Origin: Sphingomonas sp.
GTDB lineage: Bacteria; Pseudomonadota; Alphaproteobacteria; Sphingomonadales; Sphingomonadaceae
NCBI GenBank assembly: GCA_017304655.1
Contig: JAFKLY010000005.1
Location: 124,001 to 188,000 of the forward strand
Length of the DNA: 64,000 bases
Direction: 5' to 3'
Shown: positions 1 through 7,560 of the stretch, piece by piece
Numbering within the stretch: the stretch's first letter is position 1
How the letters are laid out: every line of letters begins with the position of its first letter
The notes under the pieces: generated by a model
What the model was told of the DNA's origin: nothing
The model's input: only the letters and a program-made list of their open reading frames with translations
Database searches by the model: none
Program-made: the position numbers and the translations under genes

Positions 1-789
1 GTACAGTGCGTGGCGTGTGCGCCCCTCGCTTGCATGAGCAGCGGCGGCCGCTTCCCGCGCCAGGGCCAGCGAATCGCCGAGCGATGTCTCTGCATCGGCC
101 GGATCGATCATCGCGCTCGTCAATTCGAGCGCTTCGTCCTCGTCCTCTTCCTCGTCGCCAAAGTCGAAATCCACAGCGGAGGGGCGGTCGGCCCAGACCG
201 GAGCGGATGGCGCGGACGGGATGCTGACCGGCGTGGCGGCTTCCACCTCGGCGGCGATGCTGTCCGCCAGCGCGTTGCTGGCCACTTCCTTCCAGTTGAT
301 GACGCCGTAGACGAAGTCGATCGTGTCGTCGTCGGACGAGAAGGGCATCATGATGCCGCGATACATGATCTCGGCGCCGCGCTGGTTGGTGAACTCGGCC
401 TCAAAGCCGATCGGCGCGGCATTGGCGACGATCTGGAGATAATGGTCGGTCAGCCGGGAAAGCAGCGTACGCGGCGGAATCTCGCTGGCGCGGCTGATCG
501 GCGTGGCGATGTCGCATTGCGCCGCGAGCGCAGTGCCGAGGAAAGCAATGGTCGGATCGTCGATGCCGCTGGTGAAGTCGAGCAGCACGCTGTGAGACCC
601 GAAATCCTGGATTTCGGTGGGATTGAGATCCTCGATGCTGGGCAGGGTACGATCACCGAGCAGGGAAGCCCAATAATTGTAGGCGCGGATATGCATGCGC
701 CGCTCGTCGAAGCGCACGATGGGCGGCGCTTCCATGGCCTCGTCCAGCATCATGGCCTCGTCAGCCTGGCTATGGCCCTGTGCATCCAT
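1..789 (-). CDS. PAS domain (PAS_5-like) protein, 3' end cut by window edge
   Basis: The minus frame is open from an ATG at 789 to the left window edge (263 codons, no stop), so the C-terminus lies outside. Residues about 30-170 resemble the PAS_5 family of alphaproteobacteria: a motif around YNYWASLLGDRTLPS (38-51), a core around VLLDFTSGIDDPTIAFLG, and an ending near MPFSSDDDTIDFVYGVINWKE. From about residue 200 it turns acidic and low in complexity (FGDEEEDEDE), then Ala-rich. No output domain is seen in the visible part. The role is unknown; PAS_5 proteins are presumed sensory. A purine-rich stretch (GAGGAAGACG) lies just upstream of the ATG. Confidence 0.75.
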   Translation of the reverse strand, partial: MDAQGHSQADEAMMLDEAMEAPPIVRFDERRMHIRAYNYWASLLGDRTLPSIEDLNPTEIQDFGSHSVLLDFTSGIDDPTIAFLGTALAAQCDIATPISRASEIPPRTLLSRLTDHYLQIVANAAPIGFEAEFTNQRGAEIMYRGIMMPFSSDDDTIDFVYGVINWKEVASNALADSIAAEVEAATPVSIPSAPSAPVWADRPSAVDFDFGDEEEDEDEALELTSAMIDPADAETSLGDSLALAREAAAAAHASEGRTRHALY

Positions 790-1016
790 GATCCGTAACC
801 CGTCTTCCTCTGGTGCGAGGGGGACATTGTGCCGCAAAAAGGGTAAATGCGGAGTAAAGGGCTCGGGCCGGAGCAGCAAAGCCGGCGGCAGGACCCGCCT
901 CGCCCTGCCGCCGAATGTGGTTTAGCAGCTTGCCAGCACGCGCCGCTGCTGATAAGCGCCGCCGCTGCAAAGGGGGCGACCCCCTTGGAAGGACTGGCCC
1001 CGGCCGGTCAACCGGA

Positions 1017-1092
1017 GCCGCTTTAGCTCAGCCGGTAGAGCATCGCATTCGTAATGCGAGGGTCAGGTGTTCGAGTCACCTAAGCGGCACCA
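1017..1092 (+). tRNA. tRNA-Thr (anticodon CGT)
   Basis: A full cloverleaf can be drawn. The acceptor stem GCCGCTT (1017-1023) pairs with AAGCGGC (1082-1088). There is a D-arm GCTC..GAGC, and an anticodon stem TCGCA/TGCGA with loop TTCGTAA, giving anticodon CGT at 1050-1052 (codon ACG). The T-arm is AGGTG-TTCGAGT-CACCT. Discriminator A1089 is followed by an encoded CCA (1090-1092). It stands alone on the plus strand. The 3' end of the tRNA is not seen repeated elsewhere in the window, so there is no direct sign of an integrated element. Confidence 0.96.
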
Positions 1093-1466
1093 CCCCTTTC
1101 AGTAGGGAAGAGCAGCGCATCCAGCCGAAAGGCCTTTCGAGTGGGAACCGATTTGGGCCCTGCTTGGGGCGCTTTCAGAGCTTTGCGCAATCCATACCCA
1201 CTGAGACCCACACCGGCTTTAGTCGGCGAAGCGCGACCGGTTGGAGGGCTACAACTTCATTACCTGTGTCGAGAGCTTCCTCGACATATTCGCTTTGAAA
1301 CACGACCTATTCCGCTGGATGGCGATCAACGGGTGGACATCGTACCCATGTCCGCCAACATAGCGGGCGTTCAGGGCCTAGTGCGGCGCCCGCGAAAGCG
1401 ATCAATCGTTCATATGTCCTTCCGGGCTTTCGTTTCCGGAAACCCTGGAATGCATCAAGCCTGCGT
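1093..1466. other. Intergenic stretch without a recognisable gene
   Basis: This is about 370 bases between tRNA-Thr and the methionine aminopeptidase gene. Open frames exist on both strands but none has a convincing start site or a family I recognise. A short plus-strand frame (1223-1363, ending at TAG) reads like a protein fragment (for example a DLFRWMAINGW stretch) but has no start codon context. It may be eroded sequence next to the tRNA. Confidence 0.5.
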
Positions 1467-2246
1467 TTAGCGGCCCCTGTCCAACAGGTTTTTCTCATTG
1501 CTTCGTTGGGTGAGGACTTCAAATCCGTCCCGCGTGACGGCGATGGTATGCTCGAACTGGGCAGATAGCTTCCCGTCAGCAGTAACCACCGTCCAGCCAT
1601 CCGCTCTGGTCACGGTCTTGTGGGTGCCCTGATTGATCATCGGTTCGATGGTGAACACCATGCCCTCGCGCAAGGGCAGGCCTCGGCCCGGCTTGCCAAA
1701 GTGGAGAACCTGCGGCTCTTCATGCATTTCCCGCCCGATGCCATGGCCGCAATAATCCCGAACGATCGAGTAACCGTGCTTCTTGGCATGGCGCTCGATG
1801 GCATGGCCGATGTCTCCCAGTCGCGCACCCGGCTTAACCTGTGCGATGCCTTGCCACATGGCCTCCTGCGCCACGCGGGTAAGCCGATTGGCAGCGGGTG
1901 CCACCTCGCCGACGAGATAGGTCTTGCTCGAATCCGCGATGTAGCCGTTTTTCTCAAGTGTGATATCGAGGTTGATGATATCCCCGTCGCGGATGGTCAC
2001 CGAGGCATCGGGCACGCCGTGGCAAACCACATCATTGATCGAGCAGTTCAGGACATAGGCAAAGCCATATTGGCCTTTGCTGGCAGGCCTTGCCTCAAGG
2101 TCGTCCGCAATGAAACGCTCCACCAGATCATTGACGGCCATGGTGGTCATGCCCGCGAGAGGCTGCTGATCCAGCATCTCGAAAACGCGCGCCAGCAATT
2201 GGCCGGAAATGCGCATCAGGGCGATTTCATCCGGGGTTTTGACCAT
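1467..2246 (-). CDS. map: Type I methionyl aminopeptidase
   Basis: Removes the N-terminal methionine from nascent proteins in the cytosol. The product is 259 aa from the ATG at 2246 (MVKTPDEIALMRISG), the usual length. This start lies 1 nt after the stop of the ParD-like gene (TGACATG), so it is preferred over the longer in-frame start at 2291. All five metal ligands of the pita-bread fold can be placed: Asp in NLDIT, Asp in IADSSK, His in GHGIGREMHEEP, Glu in FTIEP and Glu in QFEHT. It is the second gene of a tight two-gene unit with a ParD-like protein, which suggests an accessory rather than the housekeeping copy; that cannot be judged from this window. Confidence 0.93.
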   Translation of the reverse strand: MVKTPDEIALMRISGQLLARVFEMLDQQPLAGMTTMAVNDLVERFIADDLEARPASKGQYGFAYVLNCSINDVVCHGVPDASVTIRDGDIINLDITLEKNGYIADSSKTYLVGEVAPAANRLTRVAQEAMWQGIAQVKPGARLGDIGHAIERHAKKHGYSIVRDYCGHGIGREMHEEPQVLHFGKPGRGLPLREGMVFTIEPMINQGTHKTVTRADGWTVVTADGKLSAQFEHTIAVTRDGFEVLTQRSNEKNLLDRGR

Positions 2247-2247
2247 G

Positions 2248-2454
2248 TCAGGCGGCGGCCAAGTCGGGCACGCGGACCTGTGCGGCCGCAAGTTGCGCCT
2301 TGACGATCTCGTTGAAAGAGAGTGTGGGGTTGGCCTCGGCCAACATGCCCAGCTTCATCCAGAATTCGGCCTGCGCGTTGATGGAGCGGCACATGACCGC
2401 GCTCGCCTTGCGAACTTCCTCGTGCAGATCCTCGTCGATTTTCACAATACCCAT
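2248..2454 (-). CDS. ParD-like antitoxin-family protein
   Basis: A 68-aa protein (MGIVKIDEDLHEEVRKASAV...) with the pattern of the ParD_like family (Pfam PF11903, from memory): a short beta-strand then helices, with SINAQAEFWMKLGMLAE and NPTLSFNEIV segments typical of small ribbon-helix-helix-type DNA-binding antitoxins. No ParE/RelE toxin follows. The next gene, 1 nt away, encodes a methionine aminopeptidase. A near-perfect 24-bp palindrome lies 22-45 nt upstream of the ATG, which fits autoregulation. Function inferred: DNA-binding repressor of its own operon, possibly partnering the aminopeptidase. Confidence 0.8.
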   Translation of the reverse strand: MGIVKIDEDLHEEVRKASAVMCRSINAQAEFWMKLGMLAEANPTLSFNEIVKAQLAAAQVRVPDLAAA

Positions 2455-2475
2455 AGGGGTGGTGCTCCACGCTAT

Positions 2476-2499
2476 ATATGAAACATATATATTTCATAT
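2476..2499. promoter_or_regulatory. 24-bp palindrome upstream of the ParD-like/map unit
   Basis: Arms ATATGAAA (2476-2483) and TTTCATAT (2492-2499) are perfect inverted repeats. The 8-bp centre CATATATA is itself palindromic except for its outermost pair. It sits 22 bp before the ATG of the ParD-like gene in an AT-rich patch, where a promoter would lie. It is a likely operator for the ParD-like protein (inference). Confidence 0.55.
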
Positions 2500-2644
2500 C
2501 GAACACAAAGGGTCAAGATCGCCAACATTTCGGACGTAGACGACCGTAAATCGGCCTCCCGAAAGCCGCCATCCGTTCAACCTCTAAAGCGCTAGTTTGA
2601 ATGACTGGCATCGGGATTGAGCCCATGCAATCACGTGTTAGCGG

Positions 2645-2862
2645 CTATGAGAAGGGCGCTCGTGCTACTTATGATCTGGTGTGGAACGATGCGACGAAAA
2701 CGCTCAACGTGAGAGCTCGCCAGGGCAGCTTCCCCGGAATGACGCAACGCCGCGAGCTTAAGCTCGTGCTCATGAACGAGGCAGGCAAGGGCGGCATTGA
2801 AATGCTGCCCGCGACCAAGAGTATTTTCGTACACTGGCAAAGTCACGGAGGTGCACTTCTGA
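2645..2862 (+). pseudogene. Remnant of a GH31 alpha-xylosidase/glucosidase C-terminus (DUF5110), frameshifted
   Basis: The plus-strand frame gives a block like the C-terminal domain of GH31 glycosidases: YEKGARATYDLVWNDATKTL, then ARQGSFPGMTQRR and ELKLVLMNEAGKG. The match then moves to the +1 frame near 2810-2821, where a terminal SYTGKVTEVHF followed by TGA at 2860-2862 matches the usual GH31 ending (YTGKAVTV-type). The catalytic barrel is absent upstream, so this is a 5'-truncated, frameshifted relic. The open frame that continues to 2972 past the frameshift has no meaning. A perfect 16-bp GC-rich palindrome follows at 2939-2954. Confidence 0.65.
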
Positions 2863-3023
2863 TGAAACAGTTGCGTGCAGTGGCGTCGGCGCGGAATCGC
2901 CTCTCGGCGCGCGTAACCAAAAGCCGTCGCTTGCCAGGCGTCCGCCGGCGGACGAAGGCATCGTCACGATAGAAGCGTTCGATTTCGCTGGCACCGAGTC
3001 ATAGCTGCGCTGTCGCGCGTGGC

Positions 3024-3512
3024 TCAATATGTGATGGTGACCACGACATTGTCCGCATAGGCGCCGCCCGGCACATTCTGTCCGGCCGGCACTGTGCCAT
3101 AGATGGACGTCGTCTGGTTGATATACAGGAGCGCCGAGAAACTGCGCGTGACGATGACGGTTCCGCCGCTGCCATTGCCCCACACGGCGCCGTTGGGATC
3201 GGACGTGTAAAGGTTGTAGAACAGGCTGGAGCCGCCCTTCTTCAGCGTGCGACTGGCGTAGCTGCCTGACGATCCGGTACTGAGCGCGATGTCATATGTG
3301 CCGCCCAGCGCGACGACCAGCGTGCATTCGACCGTGATCGAGCCGCTGGCTTTCACCGGGGATGGCGTGAAAGGATCATACGCGCCGAAGGCGATGCCGG
3401 TCGTGCTCACATTGCATGAGCAAAGGGACAGGGCAGCGCATCCGGCCTGGGCGGGCGACGCGCTGACGAGGGTCATCAGGCTCGCGAGCAGGCCGAGCAA
3501 CCTATAGCGCAT
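3024..3512 (-). CDS. Spore coat U (SCPU) domain protein, Csu-type pilus subunit
   Basis: 162 aa with a Sec signal peptide (MRYRLLGLLASLMTLVSASPAQA) followed by one SCPU domain. Cys residues lie near the mature N-terminus (GCAALSLCSCNVS). The domain includes IAFGAYDPFTPSPVKASGSITVECT and a C-terminal donor-strand-like VPGGAYADNVVVTITY. It is the last gene of the operon and overlaps the usher gene by 11 nt. In Csu-type (archaic chaperone-usher) systems such proteins form the fibre or its tip. The position after the usher suggests a tip adhesin-like subunit, though it is only one domain long. Confidence 0.85.
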   Translation of the reverse strand: MRYRLLGLLASLMTLVSASPAQAGCAALSLCSCNVSTTGIAFGAYDPFTPSPVKASGSITVECTLVVALGGTYDIALSTGSSGSYASRTLKKGGSSLFYNLYTSDPNGAVWGNGSGGTVIVTRSFSALLYINQTTSIYGTVPAGQNVPGGAYADNVVVTITY

Positions 3513-5853
3513 GGCGTGTCTCCCTGCTCAGCGTGCAACGATATGGTCCCAGGACCGGCAGCGTGTCCGTGGTGGCAATGACAGGCCGCACGCTGCAGGC
3601 GCCTGATGGCGTTTGCGCGGACAAGCGATCGAGGCCGGTGAGATCGGGCACGAAGACCTCGCTGTCATAGCCGGAGAAATAGGCCGACTCACTGTCGCCA
3701 CTTGTCACTCTCGTGCCGGGCATGAGCGGCGTGCCGTCAGGCATCAGGATGATGATGGTGGCCGGCCGGGCTTGCCGGGTGTCGAAGCGTGCGGCGGCCG
3801 CCCCTCGCTCACGCGGGACGACCGTCATGGCCGTGCGGTCCAGGGTGACATTCATCGGCAAGTCCTCCGCCGAGATCGACAGATGATTGTTCACATAGGG
3901 GATCAGGCCGGGGATGACTGCCGTGCCGTCGCTATCCGTGCGCGCGACCAGCCGGTTCTCGCTATAGATGCGGACATTGGCCTGGCCGGGCACGGAAACG
4001 AGCGCGATGGCCTCACCCACTCTCCGGCGCAGGCGCAGCTGCCCGCCTGTCAGCACCAGCCCGCCATTGGCGAGGAAGCGGCCCGCCAGCCGACCATCCG
4101 TCCGGCTGGCCTGGACGACGTAGTCGCCGCTCTCGTCGCGCAGAAGCAATTCGCCCTGTTCCCGGTCGATCGGTCCGCGCTCGATGGCCAGCCGATATCC
4201 CAGGCCCCGGTCGGTCGGCGGGGCGAGACGCGCTTCGGCCCGCACGCCTCTGTTGTCGGCCTGCGCATAGCCGCTTGCCCGGCGGCCAAGCGGGATGGTG
4301 ATGCCAAGGCCAGCGATCACGTCCGAGCGCCGGCTGTCGTCGGTCGCCAGGGCGAAGAGGCTGGCATAGCCGAGCGGACCCAAGGCGACATTGTAGTTCG
4401 CCGAAGCCACGCGTGCCTGCGTGCCGTCCGCGCGCACGAGATCGGTGTAGGACAGGCCGAGGCTGCCGGCCGTGCCCAGATCGAGCCCCGCCGTCATCTG
4501 GAGTTCACGCGTGACCGGTGCCTGATAGCGAAGCGTGCCCGGCTCCTCGAAATCGGGAGAGGAGCGCTCCAGCGAGACGGCTAGGCTCCAGTCCCGCGCA
4601 ATGCGCCGCGCTTCCGCGCGATAGCGCCATCCGGTGCCTTGCCGGCCGGTGGTGATGGCCGACGCCAGGCTCAGTTCGCCGAAGGGCGCGAGCACGAGCG
4701 AGACGTCTCCACCGGCCAGCTGCGTGTCGGAGGAGAGGTAGGAGCGCGTGCCGAGCGAGAGCCAGCGCGTGATGCCCCGCCGATAGCTGCCCGCCAGGAA
4801 CCCGGCGCCATAGGTGAAGCTCTGCAGGCCATAAGCGTGCCGCAGTGCGCCTGCCTCGATCGACCAGTCGGCCAAGCCCGGACGCAGCAGGGCGCGGCTG
4901 ACATAATAGTTCGTGCGGAGCGCATGATCGACGCCCAGCATATCGCGCACGTGCAGCTCGACTTCACCGCTGCCGGATACGAGCGGGAGATTGTCGAAGG
5001 AAAACGGCCCGCGATTGAGCTCGCCGCGATAAAGCAAGGCGCTGTTGACCAGAATGTCGACCTGCGACGGCACCGCCGCGCTGCCGGCAATGACCGGCGT
5101 CGGGAAGGAGATGAAGTCCGGCTGGAGCGAAAACTGGCTGCCGAACCGGACGCCGCCATAGCGGACCTGCCCGGCCCAGGTGGATGGCGCCGTGACCGTG
5201 TCGCCGACCATCAGCCGGGTCATGCTTTCGGGGTCATCGCGCAGGATGTAGCTATCGAGGCGGACCGCGCGTGTTCTGCCCTGGAACGGCGTGACGCTCA
5301 GCGTCGTCGATGCCAGGCCCCAGTCGTCGGATACGCCTGCTTCGACATAGGCGGCGGCCTGCGTTTCGCGATCGCGCGTGATCGCCACGTCATAGTTCAG
5401 AAACGCGGCGAAGGTTCCGTCCGTCGGGCGGATCGGCTCTGACCCCACCTCCAGCCGGGTGGGCCGGAATGCGCGCGCGGCGAAGCGCAGGTCAATGGCC
5501 TGATTCTGTGCGTCGATCCGCGCCTCCAGTCCCGGGAGGTCATCCAGCGGGACGAAGCGATCGCCATCGATCGTCTCGGCCGACGTATCCGTCCAGGCGA
5601 TCCCCCAGGCATCGAGATCGGTTGACCGCGCCCAGAACCGGTCGCCGCGGCGCAGGAACAGCCGGCTCGTTTCGTCCGGTGTGCCGTTGATGGTAGCGCT
5701 AAGGAACATGGCCTCGCGTGGCGGCGGCACCAGTGCCACGAATGGCACATCCGTCGGGTCGGCATCTACGGTCATTGCGCTGCTCTGGGCAAACGCTGGC
5801 ATGGCCGCGATCAATCCGATGCAGAGGCCCAGTTCAAATCCCGGCGTCCGCAT
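3502..5853 (-). CDS. Fimbrial outer-membrane usher protein
   Basis: 783 aa with a signal peptide (ending near AMPAFAQ). This is the outer-membrane pore that assembles and secretes pilus subunits. Visible features: an N-terminal domain (LDDLPGLEARIDAQNQAIDLRF), the barrel segment YGGVRFGSQFSLQPDFISFPTPVIAGSAAVPS, and the middle motif NSALLYRGELNRGPFSFDNLPLVSGSGEVE. The C-terminus contains VVPRERGAAAARFDTRQ and ends with GPYRCTLS. The length and motifs fit the CsuD-like archaic ushers. Its start overlaps the chaperone gene by 20 nt, so the two are translationally coupled. Confidence 0.92.
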   Translation of the reverse strand: MRTPGFELGLCIGLIAAMPAFAQSSAMTVDADPTDVPFVALVPPPREAMFLSATINGTPDETSRLFLRRGDRFWARSTDLDAWGIAWTDTSAETIDGDRFVPLDDLPGLEARIDAQNQAIDLRFAARAFRPTRLEVGSEPIRPTDGTFAAFLNYDVAITRDRETQAAAYVEAGVSDDWGLASTTLSVTPFQGRTRAVRLDSYILRDDPESMTRLMVGDTVTAPSTWAGQVRYGGVRFGSQFSLQPDFISFPTPVIAGSAAVPSQVDILVNSALLYRGELNRGPFSFDNLPLVSGSGEVELHVRDMLGVDHALRTNYYVSRALLRPGLADWSIEAGALRHAYGLQSFTYGAGFLAGSYRRGITRWLSLGTRSYLSSDTQLAGGDVSLVLAPFGELSLASAITTGRQGTGWRYRAEARRIARDWSLAVSLERSSPDFEEPGTLRYQAPVTRELQMTAGLDLGTAGSLGLSYTDLVRADGTQARVASANYNVALGPLGYASLFALATDDSRRSDVIAGLGITIPLGRRASGYAQADNRGVRAEARLAPPTDRGLGYRLAIERGPIDREQGELLLRDESGDYVVQASRTDGRLAGRFLANGGLVLTGGQLRLRRRVGEAIALVSVPGQANVRIYSENRLVARTDSDGTAVIPGLIPYVNNHLSISAEDLPMNVTLDRTAMTVVPRERGAAAARFDTRQARPATIIILMPDGTPLMPGTRVTSGDSESAYFSGYDSEVFVPDLTGLDRLSAQTPSGACSVRPVIATTDTLPVLGPYRCTLSRETRHAL

Positions 5854-6574
5854 AGGTTGCCGTTTCGACCACCGCGTCGGCGGTCATGTCATCGCCATCG
5901 GTGGCGGCGGTAACGACCAGATGTTGCCCATGTTCCAGGCTTCGATGAAGCGGCAGGACAATATCGCGGGTCGCGCCCGCCAGCAGGTACAGCATCTGGT
6001 CGCGCGCGGTGATCGGTTCGCCCGCGCCGGTCGACAGGGCGATCCGGCGCAACTGGACATGCGCGCCGCCGCTGTTGGTCATGCGCAGCTTCACTTGCCC
6101 CGGCCCGGCGGGCAGCACGCGCCAGCGGACACTGGCCTGCGCCTTGGGCGCCCCGATGAAAACCGGGAGGCTGATCCGCAGCAATGTACGGATTTGTCCT
6201 GGATTGGGATTGGGGCCGGTGGGCACTTCCTCGACCAGAAAGCGGTAGCTGCCTTCGCGGATGCCGGCGGGAACCTGCATGCCGATGCGCGCGAGCTGCC
6301 GGCTTTTGGGCGGCAGCTCGAACATCCCCGGATTGACAAGGATATCGCGCGTGGGCGCGAGTTCATCCTCGCCCTGATCCTGCTGCCACGCGAAGACGCG
6401 CAAGGAGATGCGGGTCGGTTCGTCGCTCAGATTTTCGATCTGGACGACGGCGACACGGGTCTCCGCTCCAAGGTCGACGCGCACCGGCGCCACCTTGAGT
6501 TGTGCAGCCGGGCTTGCCTGTGCCGGGACCAGCAACAGCAGTGGAGCAAGCCGTGTGAAGCCGGGCCTCAACAT
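5834..6574 (-). CDS. Periplasmic pilus assembly chaperone
   Basis: 246 aa with a signal peptide (ending LLLVPAQASPA) and two Ig-like domains. The first domain contains VAPVRVDLGAETRVAVVQIENLSDEPTRISLRV, the archaic-chaperone form of the G1 strand region. The second starts near GAPKAQASVRWRVLPAG. Such chaperones hold SCPU subunits by donor-strand complementation and hand them to the usher. It lies 7 nt after the first SCPU gene and overlaps the usher start. Confidence 0.9.
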   Translation of the reverse strand: MLRPGFTRLAPLLLLVPAQASPAAQLKVAPVRVDLGAETRVAVVQIENLSDEPTRISLRVFAWQQDQGEDELAPTRDILVNPGMFELPPKSRQLARIGMQVPAGIREGSYRFLVEEVPTGPNPNPGQIRTLLRISLPVFIGAPKAQASVRWRVLPAGPGQVKLRMTNSGGAHVQLRRIALSTGAGEPITARDQMLYLLAGATRDIVLPLHRSLEHGQHLVVTAATDGDDMTADAVVETATYADAGI

Positions 6575-6581
6575 CCCGGTC

Positions 6582-7079
6582 TCAATAATTGACTGTGACG
6601 GTGATGGTGTCCGCGTAGCTGCCGGTCGGCACGTTCTGCCGCTTGGCCACCCGACCGAACACCGTCATCACCGTGGCGCTCGTGCCGGCCACTTGCGCCG
6701 CAGGCGTATCGGAGCCGGGCGTGTTCCCCCAGTTCGATGTTCGCCCGGAATCCGTGTAGAGCGCGTAGCTGAGCTGATTGCCACCGTTCACCATCGCTCG
6801 CGAGGAGACCGTCGCGCTCGGCGCGTTGCCGGCGTTCAGTCCAACGGTAAACGATGTTCCAGTGGTGCACAGGACGCTCAAGGTCGTCGAGGCATCCAGA
6901 TCTGTGTTGGATGTCGGGTCATAAGAGCCGAACGCCAGCCCGGACGCCGTGACACTGCAAACATTCTGAACGGTCGCCGTTACCGGGAATGTTGTGGTGG
7001 CCGTGGCTGCCAAGGAAACATCAGGCAGAAGTGCAAAAAATAAAAAGCCCGCAGCAATAAATGGGCGAGAATTACGCAT
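6582..7079 (-). CDS. Spore coat U (SCPU) domain protein, likely major Csu-type pilin
   Basis: The first gene of the pilus operon, 165 aa from the ATG at 7079 (MRNSRPFIAAGFLFF). A GGAGG ribosome site lies 6-7 nt before this ATG; the longer in-frame start at 7145 would put 22 residues ahead of the signal peptide and is rejected. The mature part has VTATVQNVCSVTASGLAFGSYDPTSNTDLDASTTL, CTTGTSF, and ends GSYADTITVTVNY, the usual beta-strand end of SCPU pilins. Its first position suggests the major fibre subunit. Confidence 0.87.
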   Translation of the reverse strand: MRNSRPFIAAGFLFFALLPDVSLAATATTTFPVTATVQNVCSVTASGLAFGSYDPTSNTDLDASTTLSVLCTTGTSFTVGLNAGNAPSATVSSRAMVNGGNQLSYALYTDSGRTSNWGNTPGSDTPAAQVAGTSATVMTVFGRVAKRQNVPTGSYADTITVTVNY

Positions 7080-7123
7080 AGCGTCCTCCCGTGTCTTACG
7101 TTCTGGCCCACCTAGAACGACAT

Positions 7124-7142
7124 TATCGGTGCTTTGCCGATA
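7124..7142. promoter_or_regulatory. Inverted repeat in the leader of the pilus operon
   Basis: TATCGG (7124-7129) and CCGATA (7137-7142) are perfect inverted repeats around a 7-bp spacer, 45-63 nt upstream of the first pilin ATG. It could be an operator or a leader hairpin. No promoter boxes could be assigned with confidence. Confidence 0.3.
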
Positions 7143-7476
7143 CAATCGGGCTTACGGCACCTATTTAGTCACGAGGGATAATTTCACCAATTGGTTGTCG
7201 ATCGGTTAACGAGATTTTTCGTGTAACGAACTGCGTGACTGCGACTGACATTTCATTGAGAAATGCAGAAATATTTAGGTATATCTTATTCTTAGCTTCC
7301 TGATCTTATGAAAAAGATGCGGAAGACGAAACCTGCTCTCGGGGGTTTTGCTCGGGAATGTCGCGGCTTTTGCCCAGTATCTGCGCTTTTTGATCGTCAT
7401 CGAGATTTTGGGAGGCGGGCCGGAAGATCTGTGTCAGCGCGGCCACGCAGCTGAGAGCTGCAACTCGGAAAAAGAA
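7143..7476. other. AT-rich intergenic region upstream of the pilus operon
   Basis: This holds the presumed promoter of the minus-strand pilus operon. Bases 7160-7330 are clearly lower in GC than their surroundings. No gene is recognised; the open frames here have no family resemblance. Confidence 0.5.
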
Positions 7477-7504
7477 GAGCACCACCGGACAAGCGGCGGT
7501 GCTC
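7477..7504 (-). terminator. Rho-independent terminator of the lectin-like gene
   Basis: The stem GAGCACCACCG (7477-7487) pairs with CGGCGGTGCTC (7494-7504) with one mismatch and a 6-nt loop. On the minus strand it is followed by TTCTTTTTC. It lies 57 nt after the lectin-like stop. Confidence 0.75.
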
Positions 7505-7560
7505 CAAGGTGTCGAACCGACGAAAGCCAGACACCAGTCAGCCGAAGCTGACCTGAAAAA

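Noticed and set aside
10..798. 262-codon plus-strand frame at the left edge
   Set aside because: The minus frame in the same place encodes a recognisable PAS_5 domain; the plus frame does not resemble a protein family.
1223..1363. Protein-like fragment without start codon next to tRNA-Thr
   Set aside because: Only about 46 codons, no start or ribosome site, and no family recognised; could be chance.
2601..2972. 123-codon plus-strand ORF taken as an intact protein
   Set aside because: Only the part to about 2815 matches GH31, and the family's C-terminus continues in another frame; treated as a pseudogene.
1017..3023. tRNA-Thr as an integration site of a mobile island
   Set aside because: No integrase, no repeat of the tRNA 3' end and no phage or plasmid genes were seen downstream; only a degraded gene remnant.
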